Positions 17,971-26,010 of a stretch of DNA of 64,000 nucleotides are shown here, one piece after another. Position numbers and translations under genes: made by a program. Below the pieces are notes generated by a model. The model was not told the origin of the DNA, ran no database searches, and saw only the letters and a program-made list of their open reading frames with translations. The stretch spans positions 930,001-994,000 of the forward strand of contig JANQAB010000009.1 in assembly GCA_024707265.1 (NCBI GenBank). The letters run 5' to 3'. Position 1 is the stretch's first letter, and each line of letters opens with the position of its first letter. Source of the DNA: Sporocytophaga sp. Its GTDB lineage: Bacteria > Bacteroidota > Bacteroidia > Cytophagales > Cytophagaceae.

Positions 17971-18963
17971 ATGGATTTATTAGAATTTGGCTCAACGAGG
18001 TTAAAAGTATCTCGCGTAGGTCTCGGGCTTGCTGCATTAGGAAGACCGGGTTATATCAATCTTGGACATGGCAATGATCTTAACTTTGACTATGACCTTA
18101 ATGCGATGCAATCACAGACATTCAAAATGCTGAATTTTGCTTATGAGCTTGGAATAAGGTATTTCGATGTAGCAAGGAGTTATGGAAGGGGGGAAGAGTT
18201 TTTGTCGAGTTGGATAAAAGCAAATAATCATAAGAAGGGTTTTGCTGTTGGTTCCAAATGGGGCTATACCTATACTGCTGATTGGAAAGTCAATGCGGAA
18301 AAGCATGAAGTAAAAGAACATACTTTAGAAGTCCTTAGTCGTCAATATCCTGAATCTAAAAAGCTTTTGGGAGATTATTTATCTGTTTATCATATTCATT
18401 CAGCAACATTAGACAGTGGGGTGCTTGATAATAAAGAAGTTATTGACGGGTTGTGGCAGCTTAAGGAATCAGGGATAATAGTCGGACTTTCACTCAGTGG
18501 TGTTGGCCAAAGTGAAACCCTGGATAAAGCGCTGGAGATACAAAACGGCAGAGACAGACTTTTCCAATCAGTCCAGGTAACGTGGAATTTGCTTGAGCAA
18601 TCTTCAACTAATGTTCTGAGGAAAGCTTCAGCAGATGGTTGCGGTATTATTGTAAAAGAAGCGCTTGCGAATGGCAGACTGACAAGTAGAAATTTGGATG
18701 TGCCTTTTAAAAATAAAAGGGAAATATTGGATAAGATGGCTGTAAAGTATGGTTGCGGAATTGACACCTTATCTATGGCTTATGTATTAAATCAGAAATG
18801 GACTGATATAGTCCTTAGCGGAGCATCGACAGAGGAACAATTGAAATCGAATGTTCAATCTCTCCAGATTAATCTGGAGGCCAATGATATTGCTCTTTTG
18901 GAGAGTCTTAAAGAAGAAGCTGCAGACTATTGGTCTTTCAGAGCGCAACTTCAATGGAATTAA
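17971..18963 (+). CDS. Aldo/keto reductase
   Basis: 330 residues from the ATG at 17971 (MDLLEFGSTRLKVSRVGLGL); a GTG six bases upstream is less likely. The catalytic tetrad is visible: Asp and Tyr in YFDVARSYGRGEEFL, Lys in AVGSKWGY, and His in VYHIHSATLD. The NADPH-binding end includes GIIVKEALANGRL and LSGASTEEQLKSN. It is an NADPH-dependent carbonyl reductase of unknown substrate. It converges on the ferredoxin gene. Confidence 0.88.
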   Translation: MDLLEFGSTRLKVSRVGLGLAALGRPGYINLGHGNDLNFDYDLNAMQSQTFKMLNFAYELGIRYFDVARSYGRGEEFLSSWIKANNHKKGFAVGSKWGYTYTADWKVNAEKHEVKEHTLEVLSRQYPESKKLLGDYLSVYHIHSATLDSGVLDNKEVIDGLWQLKESGIIVGLSLSGVGQSETLDKALEIQNGRDRLFQSVQVTWNLLEQSSTNVLRKASADGCGIIVKEALANGRLTSRNLDVPFKNKREILDKMAVKYGCGIDTLSMAYVLNQKWTDIVLSGASTEEQLKSNVQSLQINLEANDIALLESLKEEAADYWSFRAQLQWN

Positions 18964-18966
18964 AAG

Positions 18967-18998
18967 TAGTCCGCAATTGCATATGCAACCACGGACTA
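18967..18998. terminator. Nested palindrome between convergent genes
   Basis: TAGTCCG (18967-18973) pairs with CGGACTA (18992-18998), and the loop is itself the palindrome TTGCATATGCAA (18977-18988). It sits between the aldo/keto reductase and ferredoxin ends and may act as a bidirectional terminator, but there is no strong T run. Confidence 0.45.
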
Positions 18999-19010
18999 TA
19001 TTGGAGCAGC

Positions 19011-19361
19011 TTAATTTTCGTTGTGTAACCAGGCTTTTTTAGCCAGTAATATTTCCTGAGTTTCCTGAAAATCCGGATCAGGTACGCAGCAGTCTACAGG
19101 GCAAACAGCCGCACATTGCGGCTCTTCGTGAAAGCCGGTACATTCAGTACATTTATTAGGAACTATATAGAAGTAGTCATTGGAAATAGGCTCGTTCATT
19201 AAACTTGCATCAATGAGAGATCCATCTTCAAGTTCAATTTCCGTAAGGCTTGTACCTTTTGAATAATTCCATTCTGCACCGTTTTCGTAAATCGCAGTAT
19301 TTGGGCATTCGGGCTCGCAAGCCCCGCAGTTGATGCAATCATCTGTAATTAAAATAGCCAT
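19011..19361 (-). CDS. 4Fe-4S dicluster ferredoxin (YfhL-like)
   Basis: About 116 residues from the ATG at 19361 (MAILITDDCINCGACEPECP), the usual start of this family; the open frame extends further upstream without support. Cluster motifs: CINCGACEPECPNTAIY near the N-terminus and CTECTGFHEEPQC, AAVCPVDCC further on. The long insert between Cys groups (GFHEEPQC) is typical of YfhL-like ferredoxins. It is a cytoplasmic electron carrier; the partner is unknown. The LysR gene lies upstream on the same strand. Confidence 0.9.
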   Translation of the reverse strand: MAILITDDCINCGACEPECPNTAIYENGAEWNYSKGTSLTEIELEDGSLIDASLMNEPISNDYFYIVPNKCTECTGFHEEPQCAAVCPVDCCVPDPDFQETQEILLAKKAWLHNEN

Positions 19362-19438
19362 TTTCCCTCCTTGTTTTATGAAACAAAGTTGATGGATTTC
19401 TGAATGACTTGCCAATCAAAAAAACTTATACTGGATAA

Positions 19439-20335
19439 CTAAAAGTTATAATGACTGTTACAAAACCTTTTAAAAAGGTCTGTAAGTCTGGATGTTTTCC
19501 CATGGAGATGAATAAATTGAAAGGTCCTGTAAATATCCAGTCCTTTAACTTCCAGAATAACGAGTTCTTTGTTTTTGAGCTCATTACTGATGGCATGAAT
19601 GGAAATAAAAGCGGCAGATTCCGAGTAGAGAAGATAGTGTTTGATTGCTTCTGTGCTTTCAAGCTGAAGTTCTATTTTAAGATCTTTCAAAGTTATTTTA
19701 TCTTTATCCAGAGCTTTTAATATCACATCTAACGTTCCGGAGCCTTGCTCTCTGAGTATAAGTGGCAAGGTAGTCAATTGTGATGGCTTTAATTCTCCCC
19801 TTTGCCCTAGTTTACTTTTTGCATGTGCTACCAAAACAATTTCGTCTTTGACAAAAGCCTCATAAGCTATCTGAGGATGATGGGATATGCCTTCCACGAT
19901 AGCAACATCTATCTGTTCTGCAATGATCTGGTGCTCTATGAACTCGCTATTACCACTTGCAAAATGGAGCTGAATGGAAGGATGTGCTGCCTTGAAGAGC
20001 GCTAATATTTTTGGTAAAACATATTGTGCCAGCGTTGTGCTGGCCCCTATTCTTATTGTTCCGCTTTCAGGGTTCTGAAGTTGAGCAAGATCATTTTCAA
20101 GTGCTGCATAAACTTTGAAAATTTGTTGAGCATGTTTTAATAAGACCTGCCCTGCTGGTGTTAGGGTAATATTATTCCCATGCCTTTTAAAAAGTGCCAG
20201 TCCGGTTTGTTCTTCCAGCTCTTTGATATGTTTGGTAACGGCGGGCTGGGAAATGAAAAGCTCCTGAGCGGCTTTAGTAAAGCTTAGTTTTTGAGAAACC
20301 GTATAGAATACCTTAAGTCTGAAATCAAAAATCAT
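19439..20335 (-). CDS. LysR-family transcriptional regulator (CysL/CysB-like)
   Basis: About 298 residues from the ATG at 20335 (MIFDFRLKVFYTVSQKLSFT); the open frame extends ten codons further. The winged helix-turn-helix is in FTKAAQELFISQPAVTKHIK at about residues 18-37, followed by ETGLALFKRHGNNITLTPAG. The rest is the periplasmic-binding-like effector domain (TIRIGASTTLAQYVLPKILA). The N-terminus resembles CysL-type regulators of sulfur genes, but no sulfur genes are adjacent. The neighbouring ferredoxin is on the same strand. Confidence 0.88.
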   Translation of the reverse strand: MIFDFRLKVFYTVSQKLSFTKAAQELFISQPAVTKHIKELEEQTGLALFKRHGNNITLTPAGQVLLKHAQQIFKVYAALENDLAQLQNPESGTIRIGASTTLAQYVLPKILALFKAAHPSIQLHFASGNSEFIEHQIIAEQIDVAIVEGISHHPQIAYEAFVKDEIVLVAHAKSKLGQRGELKPSQLTTLPLILREQGSGTLDVILKALDKDKITLKDLKIELQLESTEAIKHYLLYSESAAFISIHAISNELKNKELVILEVKGLDIYRTFQFIHLHGKTSRLTDLFKRFCNSHYNF

Positions 20336-20440
20336 AAAATCGGCCCTTGTTGCAACTGTAGACACGTTTTCGGGGAAACCCTACATGCCAGCAGTACGAA
20401 TTTAACAATTTCCTGAAGATTCTATTCTGTGAATTTTTTA

Positions 20441-21673
20441 TTACTGTTGAACTGTCTTTTTCTCACTTTCAACATCTACTTCCTTCAGGGAAACCACTTT
20501 TACCTGTTCGGTCACAAGAAAATCTTTGCCAGCTTTTTTCATTGTGAATAGTGCTAGGATCTGAAAGATTATAAATACCGGTATGCCATAAAGATTTGAC
20601 CAAATGGCTTTAGGCGCATTTCCCAGGTAGAGTACCCATAGAAAATTCAAAACGAAAATAAGCCCTCCAGAAAATACCATTATTGCAAGAGGAGGGAACA
20701 ATAAAAGATCTATGACAAATAGGATTGCACAGGAGAAAATAAGAATAAAAAGTGGCGGAGATAGTGTCATAGTTCCAAAAAGGAATTTATTGAAAGAGAA
20801 CCTTTCTATTCCTGATACAACCAATTGAAGAGAATATTTTGTGTTTTCAAAATAAGATCTCAGCCATCTGGACCTTTGTCTTACTAACTGATCAGACTTG
20901 GATATTTTTTCGTCATAAACAAGAGCATCTTTTGCAAATGCTATCTGTATGTTATTTCCAACCAGGAAGTTTTGAAGGATTTTATCTTCAGCTATAATGA
21001 GTCCATCACTGTTTTTACTAATTCTCGGTGAGGACAGGTATTTTTTAAACAGCTCGGTTTCGATGACCATTCCTGATCCTGCAATATTTGCAGAAGAGTT
21101 TAATGTCCAGGGTACTAGCTTCTGAGTGTAGTTAAAATAGAGTTCACCCGTTGCGTCCAGGCAAGCAGTGGTAGAATCCAGGTTTTTAGCAACTCTTTTT
21201 CCCTGAATAGCAGTATGCCCGGCTCCCATATAATTATTTGCAACAGTAAGAAAGTCCGGGTGCATGAGGTTATCTGCATCCATCACTATAATGGCATCGT
21301 GATTCCTGACTGTCTGGTTCATTCCAAAGATAAGAGATCGAACTTTTGACCCAAGCTTTTTCGGCGGGAGACAGATTTTTAGTTTAGGGTTTTCAGGAAT
21401 GGTTAATACTTGCTCGGCAGAACAGTCATCTGCAATGAGATAAATATGGAATTTGTCGTACCCTTGTTCAAGTATTGAATCTACAAGAGGTCGTGTAATT
21501 AATAGATTCTTATAAGCGGTTATAAGAATGCCGAAATCCTTTTGCTCAGAACTTCTCTGAATTTTTTTTTCTTTAATTAACAGAGAAAATAGCACTGTAA
21601 TAAACGGAAAAAGCAAAAAGAATGTAATTAGACTACTCGCGAAAAGTAAGAAATAATACAAAGCATGCATCAT
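20441..21673 (-). CDS. Membrane glycosyltransferase family 2
   Basis: 410 residues. An N-terminal membrane helix (YYFLLFASSLITFFLLFPFI) is followed by a GT2 catalytic domain: LITAYKNLLITRPLVDSIL, LIADDCSAEQV, the metal-binding MDADNLMHPDF and the acceptor-site QRSRWLRSYF motif. Several helices close the C-terminus (from about residue 295). This layout fits processive or polyprenyl-type GT2 enzymes making polysaccharides; the product is unknown. It is monocistronic, with a long region upstream. Confidence 0.85.
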   Translation of the reverse strand: MMHALYYFLLFASSLITFFLLFPFITVLFSLLIKEKKIQRSSEQKDFGILITAYKNLLITRPLVDSILEQGYDKFHIYLIADDCSAEQVLTIPENPKLKICLPPKKLGSKVRSLIFGMNQTVRNHDAIIVMDADNLMHPDFLTVANNYMGAGHTAIQGKRVAKNLDSTTACLDATGELYFNYTQKLVPWTLNSSANIAGSGMVIETELFKKYLSSPRISKNSDGLIIAEDKILQNFLVGNNIQIAFAKDALVYDEKISKSDQLVRQRSRWLRSYFENTKYSLQLVVSGIERFSFNKFLFGTMTLSPPLFILIFSCAILFVIDLLLFPPLAIMVFSGGLIFVLNFLWVLYLGNAPKAIWSNLYGIPVFIIFQILALFTMKKAGKDFLVTEQVKVVSLKEVDVESEKKTVQQ

Positions 21674-22200
21674 AAACCTGATTTTTTAAAATCTTTTATT
21701 TAGTAATAGCCTTTATTATAAATTATCCATTTATATTATTCTCATGGATATGAAAAAATCCACTGTTAATATCCAATGTTCAAAGTTTTGTTAAGACTTA
21801 TACTTTGAACATTGAATACTTTGCTCTTTTCTTTTTAGAGGTTAATGTAATATTAGCAGATCTCTTAAGAAAGAATATAATTCTAATGCCAGTTTTGGTT
21901 GATAGATTTTCATGAAATATTTCTTCCCCTTTAGTTGATTAAATATTCAAAAAAATCTATTGAAATTAGCTATAAAATGTAACAGATCAAAGGGCTAAGG
22001 TAAAATTAAAAAATCATTATTTCAATGAAGTAGTTGAAATTAAGAATCTTCACTGGAGAATTTTTATATCTATAATTCTAAATATACAAAACACACTTTT
22101 TCAGGTAAAATAGTTTTAAGTTTACCATATTGCTTTTCTGGCCTTTGATTTTGGATATAAATCCAATTCAAGTATTTATTTTGTTTAGATAAAGTGGAAT
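21674..22200. other. 527-bp intergenic region, AT-rich, with one strong hairpin
   Basis: It lies between the divergent GT2 and tag genes. Apart from the hairpin at 21774-21814 I see no coding sequence with protein-like composition, no tRNA and no clear promoter. Short frames on the minus strand here extend into tag and look like shadows. Confidence 0.6.
21774..21814. repeat. Perfect 12-bp inverted repeat
   Basis: CAATGTTCAAAG (21774-21785) and CTTTGAACATTG (21803-21814) are exact reverse complements with a 17-nt spacer. No T run follows. Downstream, ATACTTTGCTCTTTT echoes the AAAGC-type repeats near udk, so it may be another degenerate intergenic repeat. Confidence 0.6.
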
Positions 22201-22770
22201 ATGAAGCACCGCTGTGGATGGACGAAAGATGATCCGTTAATGATCGCATATCATGACGAAGAATGGGGTGTGCCTGTTCATGATGATCAGAAACATTTTG
22301 AGTTTCTTGTTCTGGATACATTTCAGGCAGGTTTAAGTTGGAAAACAGTACTTTATAAACGAGAAGCTTTCCGGAAAGCTTTTGCTGACTTTGATACAAA
22401 GAAAGTGGCTAAAATGACAGGTGCTCAACTCGAAAAACTATTGTCGGACCCATCTATTATTCGTAACAGGCTTAAAGTTTTTGGAACTGTAAAAAATGCC
22501 AAAGCTTTCCTTGAAATTCAAAAGGAATTCGGCTCTTTTGATAAATATATCTGGAGCTTTGTAGGAGATAAACCAATTATCAATAATAGAAAAAGCATAA
22601 GCGAAGTCCCTGCTACCAGCAAGGAAAGTGATGCAATGAGTAAGGCCTTAAAAAAGAGGGGGTTCACTTTTGTGGGATCTACTATTTGTTATGCGTACAT
22701 GCAGGCAGCAGGATTAGTGAATGATCATCTCGAAGAATGTTTCAGGTATAAACAGATTCTGAAACTGTAG
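22201..22770 (+). CDS. tag: DNA-3-methyladenine glycosylase I
   Basis: 189 residues. The start MKHRCGWTKDDPLMIAYHDEEWGVP carries the zinc-ligand Cys and the family signature. LDTFQAGLSWKTVLYKREAF, LLSDPSIIRNRLKVFGTVKNA and the C-terminal GFTFVGSTICYAYMQAAGLV with conserved HLEECFR complete a textbook Tag. It excises 3-methyladenine from alkylated DNA. No partner genes are adjacent. Confidence 0.94.
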   Translation: MKHRCGWTKDDPLMIAYHDEEWGVPVHDDQKHFEFLVLDTFQAGLSWKTVLYKREAFRKAFADFDTKKVAKMTGAQLEKLLSDPSIIRNRLKVFGTVKNAKAFLEIQKEFGSFDKYIWSFVGDKPIINNRKSISEVPATSKESDAMSKALKKRGFTFVGSTICYAYMQAAGLVNDHLEECFRYKQILKL

Positions 22771-22977
22771 TGTTGTTAAGTCCATATCGGCTTGAATTTA
22801 GTTGTATTATTGTTTTTTTTACACCCTCTACATACTATTACAACGTTTTGATATCCAAGTTTTACATAAGTATGCCTTTCAAAATCCTTGACATTGAAGG
22901 ATTAAACAGGTTGTTCTAACAAAAATCATTTTCCTCAGGTTCTTCTAATAGTCCTTGAATACTTTGGATAGAATACT

Positions 22978-24132
22978 ATGGATAAAAATCTTTTAACTAA
23001 ATTTTTAGCATTGGTACTTAGCTGTTTCCTTGGAAGTTCCTCTTCTATGGCGGGTATCGAAGGTGTATCCCTGGAAGAAAACCCATTGGTAAGCGAAAAG
23101 TACATGTTGCTGAAAGTTGATCAGGGGGGAACACTTGATACATCAATGACATTCTGCGATGAGGAAACTGTATCCATAGTTGGAGCGAATCTGCCCGCCT
23201 TTGCAAAGTTGTCCTACAATGGCGGAGGCCACGCCTCACTATCCCTTACACCTTTAATGGAGACCGGAGTATTTGAAAATGTATATATCATTGCTTCTGA
23301 TAGTTATGGTGGCAGAGATACAATATATGTTACCATTCTTGTGAATAAAATGCTATATAGAATAAATTCGGGTGGGCCTGTAGTCAAAGATCTTCCTATG
23401 GAATGGGCTTCAGATGTGCAGGAAGCCCCTGCTCCTTACCTAGATGCCAACAGCGCCAATTATACAACCGGAAGTAATATGTGGACGGGTATCAATACCA
23501 CAGGTGCACCGGATTTACTTTTTGGAGACAACAGACTTAACCTGCTTGAAAGTAAATCTTTGATTATGAAATTTCCAGTTTCTCAAAACGGAATGTACAG
23601 AGTCAATCTTTATTTCGCTCAAAAGGTTAATGGAGATGTAACGGGGCCAGGACAGCAGGTTTTTCATGTTAAAGTTGAAAATTCAATGATTCTTGAAAAT
23701 TTTGACATCTATGCTGAAGCTGGGATGGGTGCTATAAAAAAGACTGGTGTAGTGGAAGTTGATGATAAGATTATAAATATTAATTTCTTTAGGAAATTTG
23801 GGAACCCTCAGGTGAATGCAATAGAGATTTTTCAGATGGAAGAAGATCCCGTTTTTGTTAAAGAAAGCTCTTTTGCCGGAGAAATGATTGCTATTCCAAA
23901 TCCTACATCTGATAGAGTGCAGATGAGATTTAAAGGATATTTGAATGGAATAGTAACAGTAATTTTATTTGATGAAAGAAACCGTATTATTTTCAGGAAG
24001 AATATGGCTCTTTTGTGTGGGAAATCTATTAAGCTTAATCTTGCTGAATTGAGCCTTGCTTCAGGTGAATATTATGTGCAGGTGGTTACTGGAAACAAGA
24101 AATATTTTGCAAGGGTCATGCTATTGAATTGA
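22978..24132 (+). CDS. Secreted malectin-like protein with type IX sorting tail
   Basis: 384 residues. It has a signal peptide (FLALVLSCFLGSSSSMAG). A beta-rich segment about 30-120 (ASDSYGGRDTIYVTILV) is followed by a malectin-like carbohydrate-binding domain at about 125-285 (YRINSGGPVVKDLPMEWASD, YRVNLYFAQKVNGDVTGPGQ, KIININFFRKFGNPQVNAIE). The C-terminal 80 residues (IAIPNPTSDRVQMRF ... GEYYVQVVTGNKKYFARV) are a type A sorting domain for the T9SS, which exports proteins to the cell surface in Bacteroidota. It is upstream of, and on the same strand as, the PhoB-like regulator. Confidence 0.85.
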   Translation: MDKNLLTKFLALVLSCFLGSSSSMAGIEGVSLEENPLVSEKYMLLKVDQGGTLDTSMTFCDEETVSIVGANLPAFAKLSYNGGGHASLSLTPLMETGVFENVYIIASDSYGGRDTIYVTILVNKMLYRINSGGPVVKDLPMEWASDVQEAPAPYLDANSANYTTGSNMWTGINTTGAPDLLFGDNRLNLLESKSLIMKFPVSQNGMYRVNLYFAQKVNGDVTGPGQQVFHVKVENSMILENFDIYAEAGMGAIKKTGVVEVDDKIININFFRKFGNPQVNAIEIFQMEEDPVFVKESSFAGEMIAIPNPTSDRVQMRFKGYLNGIVTVILFDERNRIIFRKNMALLCGKSIKLNLAELSLASGEYYVQVVTGNKKYFARVMLLN

Positions 24133-24179
24133 TATTTAGGAGGAAATGGTCGGCTTAAGAATATAAACAAAAGACACTG

Positions 24180-24201
24180 ATAACAATTCCTTAATACTTC
24201 A
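24180..24201 (+). promoter_or_regulatory. Candidate Pho-box-like 11-bp repeat before the response regulator
   Basis: ATAACAATTCC and TTAATACTTCA are spaced 11 bp apart, resembling the pstS repeats (TTAACA core). The match is partial. It lies about 37-58 bp before the start of the PhoB-like gene, which would suggest autoregulation. Confidence 0.35.
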
Positions 24202-24237
24202 ATAATATTAAGAGAACATCCTGTATTTATTTTTACA

Positions 24238-24948
24238 ATGCCATCAGAAAAAGGCATGAACGGAAGCAAAAAATACAAGATTCTTATAGTAGACGATGAA
24301 CCATCCATTGTCGAAATGTTGGATTACAATCTCAGAAAAGAAGGGTACGAGACTAAGTCGGCCTCAAGTGGTAAGGAAGCAATTAGTTGTATCAAATCCT
24401 TTGCTCCTGACCTGATCTTATTAGATATAATGATGCCTTCAATGGATGGTATCGAGACATGCAGGCAAATCAGGGCCATGGAAGGTACAGAAAACACGTA
24501 CATTATTTTTTTAACAGCCCGATCTGAAGAGTATTCCGAGGTGGCAGCTTTTGAAGTAGGTTGTAATGATTTTATTACTAAACCGATAAAGCCAAGAGCG
24601 TTATTAAGCAGAATTTCAGCAATTTTCAAAAGGGGATTAATAGAAGAGAAAAACGGAAAAATTGTTTCATTCAACGACATCACGATCAATAAAGAAAGCT
24701 ATACTGTCTTGAAAAACAATGAGAAAGTTATCCTCACTAAAAAAGAGTTTGAGCTACTTTTCTTTTTGTGTTCTCACCCGAATAAAGTTTTTAACAGAGA
24801 TGATCTGCTCAGAAAAATCTGGGGAGATGACATTTTTGTAGTCTCCAGGACAATTGATGTTCATATCAGGAAGATTAGGGAGAAGATTGGTGAAAACTAT
24901 ATTAACACCATTAAGGGAATCGGATATAAGTTTGAAAGCAGGGATTAG
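24238..24948 (+). CDS. PhoB/OmpR-family response regulator
   Basis: 236 residues. The receiver domain has acidic pocket Asp19/Asp20 (ILIVDDEP), phosphoacceptor Asp63 (LILLDIMMPSMDG), Thr93 and Lys115 (FITKPIKPRALL). The C-terminal winged helix (about 140-235) includes LTKKEFELLFFLCSHPNKVF and SRTIDVHIRKIREKIG with the recognition helix. No histidine kinase gene is next to it. The surrounding genes (phosphoesterase, porin, pst) suggest it is the PhoB-type regulator of phosphate starvation, which is an inference. The upstream ATG at 24238 is followed by another possible start at residue 7. Confidence 0.88.
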   Translation: MPSEKGMNGSKKYKILIVDDEPSIVEMLDYNLRKEGYETKSASSGKEAISCIKSFAPDLILLDIMMPSMDGIETCRQIRAMEGTENTYIIFLTARSEEYSEVAAFEVGCNDFITKPIKPRALLSRISAIFKRGLIEEKNGKIVSFNDITINKESYTVLKNNEKVILTKKEFELLFFLCSHPNKVFNRDDLLRKIWGDDIFVVSRTIDVHIRKIREKIGENYINTIKGIGYKFESRD

Positions 24949-24970
24949 ATGTACACAAACTTAATGATTT

Positions 24971-24992
24971 ATTAATATTTTCTTAACCTGCT
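24971..24992 (+). promoter_or_regulatory. Candidate Pho-box-like repeat before the phosphoesterase
   Basis: ATTAATATTTT (24971-24981) followed by CTTAACCTGCT (24982-24992) gives TTAA cores exactly 11 bp apart, like the pstS repeat. It is 42 bp before the ATG. No convincing TAnnTTTG lies at the matching distance. Confidence 0.45.
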
Positions 24993-25033
24993 TTCCCTTG
25001 TCCTTATTGTTATTCAAATAAACAATAGTGGTT

Positions 25034-25876
25034 ATGCATTACAAAACCATCGTAATTTCTGATATACATCTTGGAACTTCAGGCTCCAAGGCAAAAGAGG
25101 TCACCTCTTTTTTAAAACATAATTCCTGTGATGAACTCATTCTCAATGGTGATATCATTGATGGGTGGCAACTGAAAAAGTTCGGAGCCTGGAAAAAACA
25201 TCATACCAAATTCTTTAAAAGCATACTCAGAGCTATTGAAAAATATGATACAACAGTCATATATCTGAGGGGAAATCATGATGACTTTCTGGATACCATT
25301 ATTCCTTTCAGATTCGGTAATATTTCTGTTCAGAAAGATTACATCATTACATCAGGAGATAAAAAGTTTTATGTTGTTCATGGAGATGTTTTCGATTCAG
25401 TTACTACTAATCTCAAATGGATTGCCAAGCTAGGCGACATTGGTTATACTTTCCTTTTATGGCTCAATCAGCGTTACAATAACTATCGCATGAAAAGAGG
25501 CTTACCATACTATTCCTTATCTCAGGCAATTAAAAGTAAGGTAAAGAAAGCCATCTCTTATATCTCAGAGTTTGAAAATGAAATAATTTGTCTTGCAAAA
25601 GTTAAAAAGTGTGATGGCATTATATGTGGACATATTCATCAGCCAGCTATAAAGAATATTAACGGAACAATCTATATGAACTCCGGTGACTGGGTGGAAA
25701 GTCTCAGTGCATTGGTAGAAGATTTTGAAGGGACTTGGAGTGTCGTTTATTATTCGGATAACCTTGTTGATGACATTGTAGAAGAAGAGGCCGAAGAGGC
25801 AAGAGACTTATTTGACATGGACATTATCCATTTGAAAGCAGAAATTGAAATCAGGAAAAGAACAATAACTGGTTAA
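25034..25876 (+). CDS. plcP: PlcP-like calcineurin-type metallophosphoesterase
   Basis: 280 residues from the ATG at 25034 (MHYKTIVISDIHLGTSGSKA); a GTG two codons upstream is less likely. All metal motifs are present: SDIHLG, LNGDIIDGWQ, LRGNHDD, VVHGDVFD and ICGHIHQP. The segment YTFLLWLNQRYNNYRMKRGL and the end MNSGDWVESLSALVE resemble the PlcP group (phosphate-starvation phospholipase C, best known from alphaproteobacteria), often annotated as UDP-2,3-diacylglucosamine diphosphatase. PlcP hydrolyses phospholipid head groups to release diacylglycerol and recover phosphate. The following genes and nearby Pst/porin genes fit that role. LpxH-like activity is the alternative. Confidence 0.78.
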   Translation: MHYKTIVISDIHLGTSGSKAKEVTSFLKHNSCDELILNGDIIDGWQLKKFGAWKKHHTKFFKSILRAIEKYDTTVIYLRGNHDDFLDTIIPFRFGNISVQKDYIITSGDKKFYVVHGDVFDSVTTNLKWIAKLGDIGYTFLLWLNQRYNNYRMKRGLPYYSLSQAIKSKVKKAISYISEFENEIICLAKVKKCDGIICGHIHQPAIKNINGTIYMNSGDWVESLSALVEDFEGTWSVVYYSDNLVDDIVEEEAEEARDLFDMDIIHLKAEIEIRKRTITG

Positions 25877-25887
25877 AATTTAAATGT

Positions 25888-26010
25888 ATGAAAACACTAT
25901 TTAAATTATACAGGCGACTACAGTCTGTTGTATTGCAGTACCGTGTTACTATCCTTTATTTTGCTCTGAAAGGCTGCAGAATCAAGAGGCGTTTTCTATT
26001 ACCTGTATGA
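25888..26010 (+). CDS. 40-residue basic ORF coupled to the glycosyltransferase
   Basis: ATG at 25888 gives a 40-residue, Arg/Lys-rich peptide with a hydrophobic middle (MKTLFKLYRRLQSVV, then TILYFALKG, then RIKRRF). The stop overlaps the ATG of the next gene (ATGA at 26007-26010), and it starts 11 bp after the phosphoesterase stop. The tight packing argues that it is translated. I recognise no family. It could instead be a remnant of a longer gene. Confidence 0.45.
   Translation: MKTLFKLYRRLQSVVLQYRVTILYFALKGCRIKRRFLLPV

Noticed and set aside
22070..22399. Minus-strand 109-residue frame before tag
   Set aside because: It overlaps tag on the opposite strand and has no family resemblance.
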